DNA from: a virus
DNA: 20,859 bases
IMG/VR virus record: IMGVR_UViG_3300008267_001076
Coordinates: 1-20,859 of that record
Reading direction: 5' to 3' (one strand)
Both the position numbers and the translations under genes were made by a program. Positions 6,607 through 12,645 of the stretch are shown piece after piece. Position 1 is the first letter of the stretch. Every line of letters starts with the position of its first letter. Below the pieces are notes generated by a model. The model was given only the letters and a program-made list of their open reading frames with translations, did no database searches and was not told the DNA's origin.

Positions 6607-6768
6607 ATGCAATTTTCAAACGAAGAGATTGAACTTCTCATTGATGCCTCTTGGAGGCGGCAGAGGTGCTTTATTGCAGGGGATAGACGTTTCAAGGAGT
6701 ATGGTGCTATACTGGATAAGTTACGGGCAATGATCCCGTACAACTACGTAATTGATGAGTTTAAGTGA
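6607..6768 (+). CDS. Tandem paralog of the 6444 gene (53 aa)
   Basis: ATG 6607 begins one base after the preceding TAA. FSNEEIELLIDASWRRQR and FKEYGAILDKLRAM line up with FTPEQYKLIFTAVRRYQ and YHECGEILDELFD of the upstream product; both are 53 aa. The stop overlaps the next start by one base (TGATG). Function unknown. Confidence 0.65.
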   Translation: MQFSNEEIELLIDASWRRQRCFIAGDRRFKEYGAILDKLRAMIPYNYVIDEFK

Positions 6769-6941
6769 TGGATTACACCGAAGAATTTCCTTTTGATCAG
6801 TTTCCCTGGAAGTTGATCCATAAAGATGGAAAAGAAACACGCAAATGTTACTTTCAAACTGAAGAACATCGCAAGAAACACATTGAACGCTACAACCTTA
6901 AAAAGAAAGACATTCAATTGAGTTATAAGTATGACAACTAG
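6768..6941 (+). CDS. Conserved cyanophage small basic protein (57 aa)
   Basis: Start in TGATG. WKLIHKDGKETRKCYFQTEE followed by HRKKHIERYNLKKKDIQLSY is rich in Lys and His. It resembles a small conserved cyanophage protein of unknown role. The basic surface makes nucleic-acid binding possible, though nothing proves it. It overlaps the next gene by 11 nt. Confidence 0.65.
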   Translation: MDYTEEFPFDQFPWKLIHKDGKETRKCYFQTEEHRKKHIERYNLKKKDIQLSYKYDN

Positions 6942-7062
6942 AACTTTTATCGACAAGAATGGAAATTCCTGGGAATGGGAAGAAACTCCTGAAACTATTG
7001 AGGCACTGAAACAACTTCATGAAACTGTAAAGCAAGTAAATGAGCGAAAAGAAACTAATTGA
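6931..7062 (+). CDS. Hypothetical small protein (43 aa)
   Basis: ATG 6931 lies 11 nt inside the previous gene and the TGA at 7060-7062 lies 23 nt inside the next. FIDKNGNSWEWEETPETIEALKQLHETV suggests a beta hairpin followed by a helix. The length and unusual overlaps lower certainty. Confidence 0.55.
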   Translation: MTTRTFIDKNGNSWEWEETPETIEALKQLHETVKQVNERKETN

Positions 7063-7270
7063 CGAATGCTTCTATGTGGAGCAAAAAAGATATGGTCTTT
7101 GGGATTCAACCGATCTTGAAGGTAAAGGACTGATCACATCTTTGACCGAAGAGGAATGTGTGAGAGCAACACGATTTTACTTAAAAGGACTCCAAGAGGG
7201 TTGGCCTGAAACTAAAACTTATGAAGGTCAAGTATCAACCAAAGTGGCAAAGATATGCTGCTTATCGTAA
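7040..7270 (+). CDS. Hypothetical protein (76 aa)
   Basis: ATG 7040 (MSEKKLIDECFYVEQKRYGL) overlaps the previous gene by 23 nt. Acidic middle (TDLEGKGLITSLTEEECVRATRFYLKGLQEG). Its last 50 nt overlap a tiny frame at 7221 that itself couples to the next gene. Not recognised. Confidence 0.6.
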   Translation: MSEKKLIDECFYVEQKRYGLWDSTDLEGKGLITSLTEEECVRATRFYLKGLQEGWPETKTYEGQVSTKVAKICCLS

Positions 7271-7298
7271 CTATTTGAAAGAAGTCGGTGTTTTATGA
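7221..7298 (+). CDS. Possible 25-aa basic microprotein
   Basis: ATG 7221 to TGA 7296-7298 encodes a basic aromatic peptide starting MKVKYQPKWQRYAAYRN. Its stop overlaps the next ATG (7295) in the same ATGA style as real junctions here. It overlaps the upstream gene by 50 nt in another frame. Without it there would be a 24-nt gap, so it may be only a coupling frame. Confidence 0.35.
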   Translation: MKVKYQPKWQRYAAYRNYLKEVGVL

Positions 7299-7510
7299 AA
7301 AAATTCATTGAATGGTTTCTTTCTCCATCAATCGAACCAATCCTAGAAATTGATGATGTATACTCTAAACTTATTGAACTAGAAAATCGTATCATTAAGT
7401 TAGAAGAGGAAAATGTAGAAACTACAAACGAACTCTATCGTATGGAAAATTCTCTTGATGCTCGCATAGATATTCTTGCCGAGCATTGTAGGATTGATTA
7501 CGATGTATGA
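7295..7510 (+). CDS. Coiled-coil small protein (71 aa)
   Basis: ATG 7295. A short hydrophobic N-terminal helix (MKKFIEWFLSPSIEPIL) is followed by an uninterrupted heptad pattern (VYSKLIELENRIIKLEEENV and on to LDARIDILAEH), typical of a parallel coiled coil. It may be membrane-associated at the N-terminus. Overlaps the next gene by 8 nt. Confidence 0.65.
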   Translation: MKKFIEWFLSPSIEPILEIDDVYSKLIELENRIIKLEEENVETTNELYRMENSLDARIDILAEHCRIDYDV

Positions 7511-7682
7511 ACTAGATGACTTTGAAAAAGCACTTGCACATTTTGGAACAAGAGTAGATGTTATCATAGCAATGGAAATGGGGGGAAAGTTTGATGCTGA
7601 AACTGCTTACAAAAATATTAAGATGGAACTCAAAGAACTCAAAAGAATTCGAAAGTCCATCAAAAAAGACAAGGATTTGTGA
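7503..7682 (+). CDS. Small helical basic-tailed protein (59 aa)
   Basis: ATG 7503 overlaps the previous stop by 8 nt. MYELDDFEKALAHFGTRVDV is followed by a Lys-rich helix (KMELKELKRIRKSIKKDKDL). The last 89 nt also encode the start of the next product in another frame, an unusually long overlap for this region; see findings. Confidence 0.6.
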   Translation: MYELDDFEKALAHFGTRVDVIIAMEMGGKFDAETAYKNIKMELKELKRIRKSIKKDKDL

Positions 7683-7797
7683 TAAGTGTGGTGTAGAAAA
7701 ACCACTTGATAAAGATCATTATGATGTTGTAAAGTATTTTCGTGATGGATATTCGTATTACTGTCACGATTGTTCTAAACCAAAACCAAGAGATTGA
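7594..7797 (+). CDS. Zinc-finger protein with two Cys pairs (67 aa)
   Basis: The C-terminal half carries ICDKCGVEKPL at residues 28-38 and YYCHDC at 55-60. This CxxCG-KPL-GYxxxCxxC layout is the four-Cys zinc finger often attached to phage HNH nucleases, here with no HNH catalytic part. The only ATG in frame is 7594, deep inside the previous gene; the N-terminal 27 residues may be an artefact if translation enters by frameshifting. Confidence 0.6.
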   Translation: MLKLLTKILRWNSKNSKEFESPSKKTRICDKCGVEKPLDKDHYDVVKYFRDGYSYYCHDCSKPKPRD

Positions 7798-7955
7798 TGG
7801 AAGACACGCTTAAAATAACACAGAATGAGGATGGATCGTTCACGATGGACTGGGATCCAAAAGACCCAAAGTGGGAATGGTTAAATGGGTTGACTTCCAA
7901 AGAAATCCAGGTTATTATGGAGGACGCAATCAAAGACTACATCAATGACCTTTGA
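7797..7955 (+). CDS. Conserved cyanophage small protein (52 aa)
   Basis: The start shares one base with the previous stop (TGATG). ITQNEDGSFTMDWDPKDPKW followed by LTSKEIQVIMEDAIKDYI matches a small acidic family I recall from many T4-like cyanophages: an N-terminal beta hairpin and a helical tail. Function is not known. Overlaps the next gene by 11 nt. Confidence 0.7.
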   Translation: MEDTLKITQNEDGSFTMDWDPKDPKWEWLNGLTSKEIQVIMEDAIKDYINDL

Positions 7956-8493
7956 CTATAAAAAGTATTCTCTTGAAAACTTGAAAACTTGGATGCAAGA
8001 TGCTGTTTCTACTAGCGAGGCATCCCCACAAGAAATCTTTGATGTTCTTAAAGAAGTAGTTCAAGAAGAATATTACACTTTCAAACATCATACATCGCGT
8101 TGTTATGAACTTCTTGCTCTTCTGAATGGAAATGGTCAATCCTATGAAGATGTTATGAAAGAAAGGGAATACTATGAACCATCTATGCCACCTTGGGGTC
8201 ACAGTGATTTGGAAGCACTTCGTTATACCGAAGAAGAACTGAATGCGATGTGCGACAAAGCAGCATCGGACGAAGAAAAGCAGCAGTGTCAAGAATATAA
8301 TCTGCGTGAGGCAGAATATTATGACAACAAAAAGAAATGGGTTCTTCCTGTTGAACTTGATGGTCCAAGTGGTGAGTATTTTATAACCTTTCCAGATGAT
8401 TTGCAGCAAATTTCTGGAATCCATGAAGGTGATGAAGTGCAATGGATTGACAATAAAGATGGATCATATACACTACGCAAAGTTACCAAATAA
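7945..8493 (+). CDS. AbrB/MazE-like domain protein (182 aa)
   Basis: Residues 1-62 form a helical domain (YSLENLKTWMQDAVSTSEAS...YELLALLNG) seen in cyanophage proteins of unknown function. Residues 131-182 (KWVLPVELD...YFITFPDDLQQISGIHEGDEV...DGSYTLRKV) follow the swapped-hairpin AbrB/MazE pattern, which usually dimerises and binds DNA. The combination suggests a phage transcriptional regulator or antitoxin-like DNA binder; the DNA target is not visible. Confidence 0.75.
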   Translation: MTFDYKKYSLENLKTWMQDAVSTSEASPQEIFDVLKEVVQEEYYTFKHHTSRCYELLALLNGNGQSYEDVMKEREYYEPSMPPWGHSDLEALRYTEEELNAMCDKAASDEEKQQCQEYNLREAEYYDNKKKWVLPVELDGPSGEYFITFPDDLQQISGIHEGDEVQWIDNKDGSYTLRKVTK

Positions 8494-8663
8494 TGGTAGA
8501 AACTCTTATCTGTGGTTATAATATATTCTGTCACATAAAAAATGTGATAGAATATCCAAGAATACAAACGCCTGTGATAAGATATTATGAACCAGGCAAA
8601 TCCTGTTATGTAAACGGAACTTTTTATACTAAATGTGAGGACAGATTAAATGGCATTAAGTGA
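8493..8663 (+). CDS. Hypothetical small Cys-containing protein (56 aa)
   Basis: ATG 8493 shares a base with the previous TAA (TAATG). Four cysteines (CGYNIFC, SCYVNG, YTKCED) suggest a small disulfide- or metal-stabilised fold. The stop lies 14 nt inside the next, well-supported gene. More A/T-rich and Ile/Tyr-rich than its neighbours. Not recognised. Confidence 0.55.
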   Translation: MVETLICGYNIFCHIKNVIEYPRIQTPVIRYYEPGKSCYVNGTFYTKCEDRLNGIK

Positions 8664-8880
8664 ATCAGTTGAACAAAGTTTGAAAGAAGCAGAAGCAAGT
8701 TTGCGTAACGCACTTGCATATGCCGCACGTCAAGAACGACCAATGGTTTGTAGTGTTGTTGCCGATATGATTTCTCGTATCGATACTCTGATGTCAACAG
8801 ATGCACTTCTAGATAAACTAGAAAATCGTAAACCTGGCGACTCTGGTATGTTTGGAAACTTTTTTCAAGATATGGGTTGA
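8650..8880 (+). CDS. Conserved cyanophage helical protein (76 aa)
   Basis: MALSESVEQSLKEAEASLRN, then ALAYAARQERPMVCSVVADMISRID and TDALLDKLEN, matches a helical family conserved in T4-like cyanophages (recall, no function known). GTGAGGAC about 10 nt before ATG 8650 serves as ribosome site. The stop shares a base with the next start. Confidence 0.7.
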   Translation: MALSESVEQSLKEAEASLRNALAYAARQERPMVCSVVADMISRIDTLMSTDALLDKLENRKPGDSGMFGNFFQDMG

Positions 8881-9131
8881 TGGCAACACCAAAAGACTTT
8901 GATGGTAAGTTTACTTTAAAAAAAAGTAACGGACTTGACTTTCTACCAGAAGATGAAAGTGATGTATTCACTGTTTGGTTTTTTAGGAGAGAAAAAGAAA
9001 CTAAATCTCTTAAAGAGTTTCTAAATGCTTTGGATCCAGAAAACATTGGATATGATAAACCATCAAATCAATTGTTTTATAGATCTCCATCTTCTAAACT
9101 GTATCGCATAGATTTTACAGAAGTTAAATGA
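8880..9131 (+). CDS. Hypothetical protein (83 aa)
   Basis: ATG 8880 in TGATG; an in-frame TTG at 8877 is less likely. DFDGKFTLKKSNGLDFLPED, VFTVWFFRREKETKSLKEFL and QLFYRSPSSKLYRIDF alternate strands and helices as in a small alpha/beta domain. Overlaps the next gene by 4 nt. No family recognised. Confidence 0.65.
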   Translation: MATPKDFDGKFTLKKSNGLDFLPEDESDVFTVWFFRREKETKSLKEFLNALDPENIGYDKPSNQLFYRSPSSKLYRIDFTEVK

Positions 9132-9490
9132 CTGAACAACAACCTAATGATTTTGGTAAATCACTAAAAGACTGGTGGGACTCTGATGCTTTCAAAGAAC
9201 TTCAAAAGGCAAATCAAGAAGCAAAGGAACGAGCAATCGGAAAATACTTTATGCTATCTGAACAAGATAGGATTGACATGGTAGAGGCAATCACTCATAT
9301 TATGTGCAAAGCAGAAAGTGAGGGAACTTCTCATCGTGGACTGCAATCTGCATTAGGAATTTATCCTGCTGGTTTTTGGGTTGATCACTTGATGGATGTT
9401 CACAATGCTTTGTGGTCTTATTATAATGATCAAAAGAAAGAACAAGAACTCAAAGATGATTTAGATGCTCTTGATGATTTTGTTAAGTAG
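9128..9490 (+). CDS. Conserved cyanophage protein (120 aa)
   Basis: Starts ATGACTGA. The core KYFMLSEQDRIDMVEAITHIMCKAESEG followed by TSHRGLQSALGIYPAGFW and VDHLMDVHNALWSYYND matches, from memory, a protein shared by many T4-like cyanophages. It is mostly helical, with a conserved SHRGLQ...YPxGFW segment. The function is unknown. It is the last gene of the first long train; an 84-nt gap follows. Confidence 0.75.
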   Translation: MTEQQPNDFGKSLKDWWDSDAFKELQKANQEAKERAIGKYFMLSEQDRIDMVEAITHIMCKAESEGTSHRGLQSALGIYPAGFWVDHLMDVHNALWSYYNDQKKEQELKDDLDALDDFVK

Positions 9491-9574
9491 TGTAACGTGA
9501 TCCCGAAGAAAACATTAAGTTTCTAGATAGTAGTATATTGAAATGCTAACATTGGGACACATCGCAAAAAACAA

Positions 9575-9781
9575 ATGACTTTGCCGAAAACAAGCACCGA
9601 AACTCTTACGGAAGAAGAGTGGAATGAACTTGTAGCACTAAAAGATGCGATTAGTTACGCTCCACAAACAGTTTCTGCTGAAAAAATGGAAAAGTTTGCA
9701 GAATTAATGGTTCGTACACTTGAAGGTAAATGTGATCCACCGCCACCTAAAAATTGGCGTGGTAATCCTTTGAGTGAATGA
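9575..9781 (+). CDS. Conserved cyanophage small protein (68 aa)
   Basis: TEEEWNELVALKDAISYAPQ and TVSAEKMEKFAELMVRTLEG match a helical small family seen in cyanophages, often near cp12-type genes as I recall. ATG 9575 is preceded by a gap (9491-9574) holding only a weak -10-like TATATT. The C-terminus is Pro-rich (DPPPPKNW). Function unknown. Confidence 0.65.
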   Translation: MTLPKTSTETLTEEEWNELVALKDAISYAPQTVSAEKMEKFAELMVRTLEGKCDPPPPKNWRGNPLSE

Positions 9782-9785
9782 AAAA

Positions 9786-9793
9786 AATAAATA
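9786..9793 (+). promoter_or_regulatory. T4-type late promoter box before cp12
   Basis: AATAAATA matches the T4-like late consensus NATAAATA read by the phage sigma factor gp55 in this phage group. It lies 20 nt before ATG 9814, so transcription would start about 13 nt before the gene. This placement is the main reason for choosing ATG 9814 rather than ATG 9778, whose first codons would be the promoter itself. Confidence 0.65.
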
Positions 9794-9813
9794 TATCATC
9801 ACGCTACAAAACT

Positions 9814-10026
9814 ATGGATAACATCGACCAACATATTCAGAAGGATGAGGATCTTCTGAGTGATCCTTTGATTTCTCCACAGTCAAGAAGACATACTGAG
9901 GAAGAATTGGAGGCGTTGAAAGCATACAAAGCAAATCACCCAGAAGATACTCACGATCCCACAGCATTGGAATTGTACTGTGATGCAAACCCAAATGCAC
10001 TAGAATGTAGAGTTTACGAAGACTGA
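9814..10026 (+). CDS. cp12: CP12 Calvin-cycle regulatory protein
   Basis: CP12 is a small disordered protein that under oxidising conditions bridges phosphoribulokinase and GAPDH and shuts down carbon fixation. This 70-aa product has the diagnostic C-terminal cysteine pair (Cys56, Cys65, spaced CxxxxxxxxC) within LELYCDANPNALECRVYED, preceded by a Glu-rich helix (RRHTEEELEALKAYKANHPE). The N-terminal cysteine pair of many plant CP12s is absent. Cyanophages are known to carry cp12, and it is thought to divert NADPH to nucleotide synthesis. The protein acts in the host cytoplasm. Confidence 0.9.
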   Translation: MDNIDQHIQKDEDLLSDPLISPQSRRHTEEELEALKAYKANHPEDTHDPTALELYCDANPNALECRVYED

Positions 10027-10028
10027 AA

Positions 10029-10036
10029 AATAAATA
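10029..10036 (+). promoter_or_regulatory. T4-type late promoter box
   Basis: AATAAATA, identical to the box before cp12, begins just after the cp12 stop and lies 22 nt before ATG 10059. The pair suggests that both genes are transcribed late in infection. Confidence 0.6.
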
Positions 10037-10058
10037 ATTTTAGTTATTACAAATAAAG

Positions 10059-10199
10059 ATGTCTAGATTTACTGATCTTTTTCAGGAACCAACACCAGAA
10101 CCAACACCAGCACCAGAACCTGCAAAGGTTGATAATGTTGTAGAGTTCAAACCAAGATCTGAGATTAAAACTGAAAAGAAAAAGTTCACAATGGATTGA
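10059..10199 (+). CDS. Pro-rich small protein (46 aa)
   Basis: MSRFTDLFQEPTPEPTPAPE opens with a short helix followed by a Pro/Glu repeat (EPTPEPTPAPEP) and a basic end (IKTEKKKFTMD). Similar MSRF-xDLF Pro-rich proteins are, from memory, found in cyanophages. The extended Pro stretch suggests a linker or envelope-spanning peptide; the function is unknown. Follows its own late-promoter box. Confidence 0.65.
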   Translation: MSRFTDLFQEPTPEPTPAPEPAKVDNVVEFKPRSEIKTEKKKFTMD

Positions 10200-10221
10200 G
10201 TGACAGTTTAAAAAGTGGCAC

Positions 10222-10258
10222 AAGGGGCATCCTGGTTCGCTGGGATGCCCCTTATAAT
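10222..10258 (+). promoter_or_regulatory. Perfect 11-bp hairpin fused to TATAAT
   Basis: AAGGGGCATCC (10222-10232) pairs perfectly with GGATGCCCCTT (10243-10253); the last T is the first base of TATAAT (10253-10258). The upstream context is AAAGTGGCACA as at other modules. No convincing -35 lies 16-18 bp upstream. The leader to ATG 10284 is 25 nt. Likely both ends the late unit and starts the next. Confidence 0.65.
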
Positions 10259-10283
10259 ATATGGGTAATCAACAAACGCCCCA

Positions 10284-10709
10284 ATGGCAACCCGAGCACG
10301 AATCGGCATCCAACTTAAAGATGGTTCTATTCTCTCTGTGTATCACCACTGGGATGGTTATCCCGAATGGTTGGGTCGCATTCTGAATACTCACTACAAC
10401 TCACGTTCTCTTGCTGCTGAACTGATTGATGGTGGCGATATGAGTTCTTGCTGGACTGATTCACGTTGGGATGATACTGCTGTAAAGGGTGTTTATGGAC
10501 CTGAGTATTACTCTCAGCGTGGTGAAGATTGCCCTCCTCGCCTTGATGCTGATTTGTGTGAGTATCTTCTCGCTAATGGTGCAGAAGAGTATCATTATCT
10601 TTACACAGGTCTTTATAGTGAACCTAAGTGGGTGTGCTATAATATGAACTGCTATGAACAAAAACTTCCTGAAGTTGTTGAAATCCCCTCTGCTGCTCTT
10701 GCTGTTTGA
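10284..10709 (+). CDS. Conserved phage protein of unknown function (141 aa)
   Basis: MATRARIGIQLKDGSILSVY, then HHWDGYPEWLGRIL, DGGDMSSCW and a final Tyr-rich part form a well-defined family that I recall from many T4-like and other phages; it is only known as hypothetical. It is first in its transcription unit, after the hairpin/-10 module, in a leader ending CCCCAATG. Probably a cytoplasmic alpha/beta protein. Confidence 0.75.
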   Translation: MATRARIGIQLKDGSILSVYHHWDGYPEWLGRILNTHYNSRSLAAELIDGGDMSSCWTDSRWDDTAVKGVYGPEYYSQRGEDCPPRLDADLCEYLLANGAEEYHYLYTGLYSEPKWVCYNMNCYEQKLPEVVEIPSAALAV

Positions 10710-10712
10710 CCT

Positions 10713-10904
10713 ATGAAAACTTCTACTGCTCTTGGTGTTGCTTTTGGTGTCATTGTTCTTGCTACGGCAGGACTCTTCTTCCAAGCGTGGATTCTTGGAA
10801 TCATTCTGTCTTGGTTTAGTGTATCGCTGACATTCTGGCAGAATTTTTTGATTGTTCTACTTGCTAATATGATTACTTACAACTCTGGAGGTTCTTCAAA
10901 ATGA
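10713..10904 (+). CDS. Small double-span membrane protein (63 aa)
   Basis: ATG 10713, three bases after the previous stop. Two hydrophobic stretches (about 7-32: LGVAFGVIVLATAGLFFQAW; and 33-56) form two membrane spans. It overlaps by 4 nt the SPFH-tail membrane protein, with GGAGG at 10887-10891 inside it as the latter's ribosome site, so the two are probably partners. Confidence 0.7.
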   Translation: MKTSTALGVAFGVIVLATAGLFFQAWILGIILSWFSVSLTFWQNFLIVLLANMITYNSGGSSK

Positions 10905-11308
10905 AACAACAAAACGGATTTGCTGACCCCGCAGTGGTCGCTATTGCTGTCGGTGTGGTTGTGATTGGTGGTCTCATCTTCATTGGTGGACCTCAATACA
11001 ATGTGTGGCAACAATCTCTTGCTGGTAAGGCAGAACTACAAAAGGCAGAATACACTCGCCAAGTAGCAGTGCTTGAAGCACAAGCAAAGAAAGATTCTGC
11101 TCAACAACTTGCTGATGCCGAAATCATCCGTGCTACTGGTGTCGCTAAGGCAAACCAAATCATTGGTGATTCGCTGAAAGATAACCGTGAGTATCTGCAA
11201 TATCTTTACATTACTGGTCTGGAAGATGGTAGCAAGAATGGTAACGTGACGATCTATGTTCCTACCGAAGGTGGGATGCCTGTTCCCACACTTCAAATGA
11301 ATAAGTGA
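10901..11308 (+). CDS. SPFH/prohibitin-tail membrane protein (135 aa)
   Basis: A single membrane span at about residues 10-29 is followed by an Ala/Glu/Lys coiled coil (KAELQKAEYTRQVAVLEAQA), then AKANQIIGDSLKDNREYLQY and NVTIYVPTEGGMPVP. The last part is the typical end of SPFH/prohibitin/HflK-type proteins, while the band-7 domain itself is missing, as in short T4-like phage versions. In bacteria such proteins control FtsH or membrane microdomains; a phage role in membrane protease control is inference. Confidence 0.75.
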   Translation: MKQQNGFADPAVVAIAVGVVVIGGLIFIGGPQYNVWQQSLAGKAELQKAEYTRQVAVLEAQAKKDSAQQLADAEIIRATGVAKANQIIGDSLKDNREYLQYLYITGLEDGSKNGNVTIYVPTEGGMPVPTLQMNK

Positions 11309-11329
11309 CACTTGAATAACTGGCACACG

Positions 11330-11354
11330 ACCCGCCCCACAAGGCGGGTTTTTT
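11330..11354 (+). terminator. Rho-independent terminator
   Basis: ACCCGCC (11330-11336) pairs with GGCGGGT (11343-11349) around a 6-nt loop, followed by six Ts (11349-11354). This is the clearest intrinsic terminator in the window and ends the 10284-11308 unit. Confidence 0.85.
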
Positions 11355-11356
11355 GC

Positions 11357-11362
11357 TATAAT
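11357..11362 (+). promoter_or_regulatory. -10 element, extended TGC-TATAAT
   Basis: TATAAT with TG one base upstream (TTGCTATAAT) is an extended -10, directly behind the terminator T-run. The following leader AACAAGGTAGTTGAGGAAC resembles those after 12641 and 14171. GAGG about 11 nt before ATG 11387 acts as ribosome site. Confidence 0.65.
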
Positions 11363-11386
11363 AACAAGGTAGTTGAGGAACTTCTC

Positions 11387-11512
11387 ATGGATCTATCTGA
11401 ACTGATTGAAGAACTGCGGGAAATTGAAATCTACGGATCTGAACCGTCAGATTGGATGGGTTACCTTGGTTCTGATGACTACTGGGTGCCAGATGAGGAA
11501 CTGGCATACTGA
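11387..11512 (+). CDS. Acidic 41-aa protein
   Basis: MDLSELIEELREIEIYGSEP followed by DWMGYLGSDDYWVPDEELAY is very acidic, with one helix and an aromatic tail. ATG 11387 is chosen because the promoter and ribosome site lie directly upstream; an in-frame extension would run through the terminator. It forms a one-gene unit between two hairpins. Confidence 0.65.
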   Translation: MDLSELIEELREIEIYGSEPSDWMGYLGSDDYWVPDEELAY

Positions 11513-11519
11513 TCACCTC

Positions 11520-11544
11520 AGGGGCACTTCTGTGCCCCTATAAT
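11520..11544 (+). promoter_or_regulatory. Perfect 8-bp hairpin abutting TATAAT
   Basis: AGGGGCAC (11520-11527) and GTGCCCCT (11532-11539) pair perfectly around TTCT; TATAAT (11539-11544) begins with the last base of the stem. There is no T-run. The leader of 21 nt ends CAACCGATG, identical in its last 9 nt to that at 2637. Confidence 0.65.
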
Positions 11545-11565
11545 ACGTTCATACGCAATCAACCG

Positions 11566-12021
11566 ATGAGCACCACCTTCGCTGATTACACTGCCCAAGC
11601 AGAGGCACGGAAGAACATCGCAGAGGCAGTTCTGGGGCACACCTATGCTCTTTGTGAGGCACTTCGTCAGAACTTCATTGAGTACAGCATCAAAATGCAC
11701 GAAAGTGCTCTGAACCGCCTGGAAGGTAATACTGAAACTGGTATTGCATACCATAAGGCATCTATTGCTGACCTAAAAAATGGTAACTGTGGTTATGAGT
11801 TCTACCCCGAAACTGGTCGCAAGTATCACAAAATCATCATGGTTGCCAATGGTTCTCGCTCTGTCCACGCTTTTGTGGATAAGAAGACTGGTGAAGTTTA
11901 CAAGTCTGCATCTTGGAAGTCTCCTGCCAAAGGTGTTCGCTACGACCTTCGTATTATTTCGCAACGTGAATGGTTGCTTGAAAATGCAGACTGGGCAGGT
12001 GCTTATCTTTACGCAAAGTGA
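11566..12021 (+). CDS. Conserved cyanophage protein (151 aa)
   Basis: An N-terminal helical part (about 1-60) is followed by a conserved segment: GRKYHKIIMVANGSRSVHAF, VDKKTGEVYKSASWKSPAKG and a final DWAGAYLYAK. This second half matches a family I recall from T4-like cyanophages with unknown function, looking like a small beta-sheet domain. It opens its unit behind the 11520-11544 module. Confidence 0.7.
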   Translation: MSTTFADYTAQAEARKNIAEAVLGHTYALCEALRQNFIEYSIKMHESALNRLEGNTETGIAYHKASIADLKNGNCGYEFYPETGRKYHKIIMVANGSRSVHAFVDKKTGEVYKSASWKSPAKGVRYDLRIISQREWLLENADWAGAYLYAK

Positions 12022-12024
12022 ATT

Positions 12025-12120
12025 ATGTTGATGATCTTCTTCTGGTGGTTTGTTGCCATGCTTGGTGCAGTCGCCTTTAATTATGTTCTGATGCAGTTTA
12101 CTGATGATGACGACGACTGA
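12025..12120 (+). CDS. 31-aa single-span membrane peptide
   Basis: ATG 12025 starts 3 nt after the previous stop. One hydrophobic span (MIFFWWFVAMLGAVAFNYVL) ends in a run of five aspartates, so the acidic tail probably faces the cytoplasm. Too short for a family call, but the composition is unlike random sequence. Confidence 0.55.
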   Translation: MLMIFFWWFVAMLGAVAFNYVLMQFTDDDDD

Positions 12121-12168
12121 CAAACTCATCTTCATTTCTTCGTTCATTTGGTTTCTACACTGGGGGCA

Positions 12169-12645
12169 ATGTCTTACTTCACGCATTCTGGATATGGTTA
12201 TCGCAAACGGGTCTGTGAGGATGTTACCTCTTGGTTTCTGAATAAGTTCTTTCCACGCCACAAGATTACGATTGATATTGTTCATCGTGGTATGAATCGT
12301 GAGTGTGTTTATGGATATTGTGATGTTGTGGGTGAAACCTATCGCCCCCGTCACTTTCTGATTGAACTGAATACTCATATGGATGAGGAGTTGTATATAA
12401 AAACTCTTTTACATGAACTGACGCACCTGCGGCAGTGGGTGGTCGGTTCACTGCGGTTGCGAAGCGGAAAAATGTATTATGATAAAGAACCAGTCGAATT
12501 TTATGACTATTGGCATCAACCACACGAAATAGAGGCACGTGAGCAAGAAGAAACCCTATATGTTGAGTATTTGTATGATGAATTGAATATGCCAGTTCAA
12601 GAAGTGGCACAGTTCTTCCCGAACCGCCTGATGCAGGCAGTATAA
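12169..12645 (+). CDS. SprT-like zinc metallopeptidase (158 aa)
   Basis: HELTH at residues 82-86 is the HExxH zinc site, and PHEIEAREQE (118-127) supplies a plausible third ligand (Glu), the layout of SprT-like peptidases such as SPRTN, which degrade DNA-bound proteins. The length fits the compact phage form. ATG 12169 is preferred to TTG 12148, with GGGGG just upstream. The stop TAA is part of the downstream TATAAT. Confidence 0.75.
   Translation: MSYFTHSGYGYRKRVCEDVTSWFLNKFFPRHKITIDIVHRGMNRECVYGYCDVVGETYRPRHFLIELNTHMDEELYIKTLLHELTHLRQWVVGSLRLRSGKMYYDKEPVEFYDYWHQPHEIEAREQEETLYVEYLYDELNMPVQEVAQFFPNRLMQAV

Noticed and set aside
9491-9574. Promoter in the 84-nt gap (TATATT near 9533) and an 11-codon frame from 9543
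   Set aside because: No -35 at the right distance and no hairpin module; the frame is too short and unconserved as far as I can tell.
9778-9813. 12-codon N-terminal extension of CP12 from ATG 9778
   Set aside because: The codons consist of the late promoter box, and known phage CP12 proteins start near MDNID.
12107-12241. 44-aa frame MTTTDKLIFISSFIWF between the membrane peptide and the SprT-like gene
   Set aside because: It overlaps the metallopeptidase by 73 nt in another frame and has no recognisable partner; kept only as a weak possibility because it would fill a 48-nt gap.
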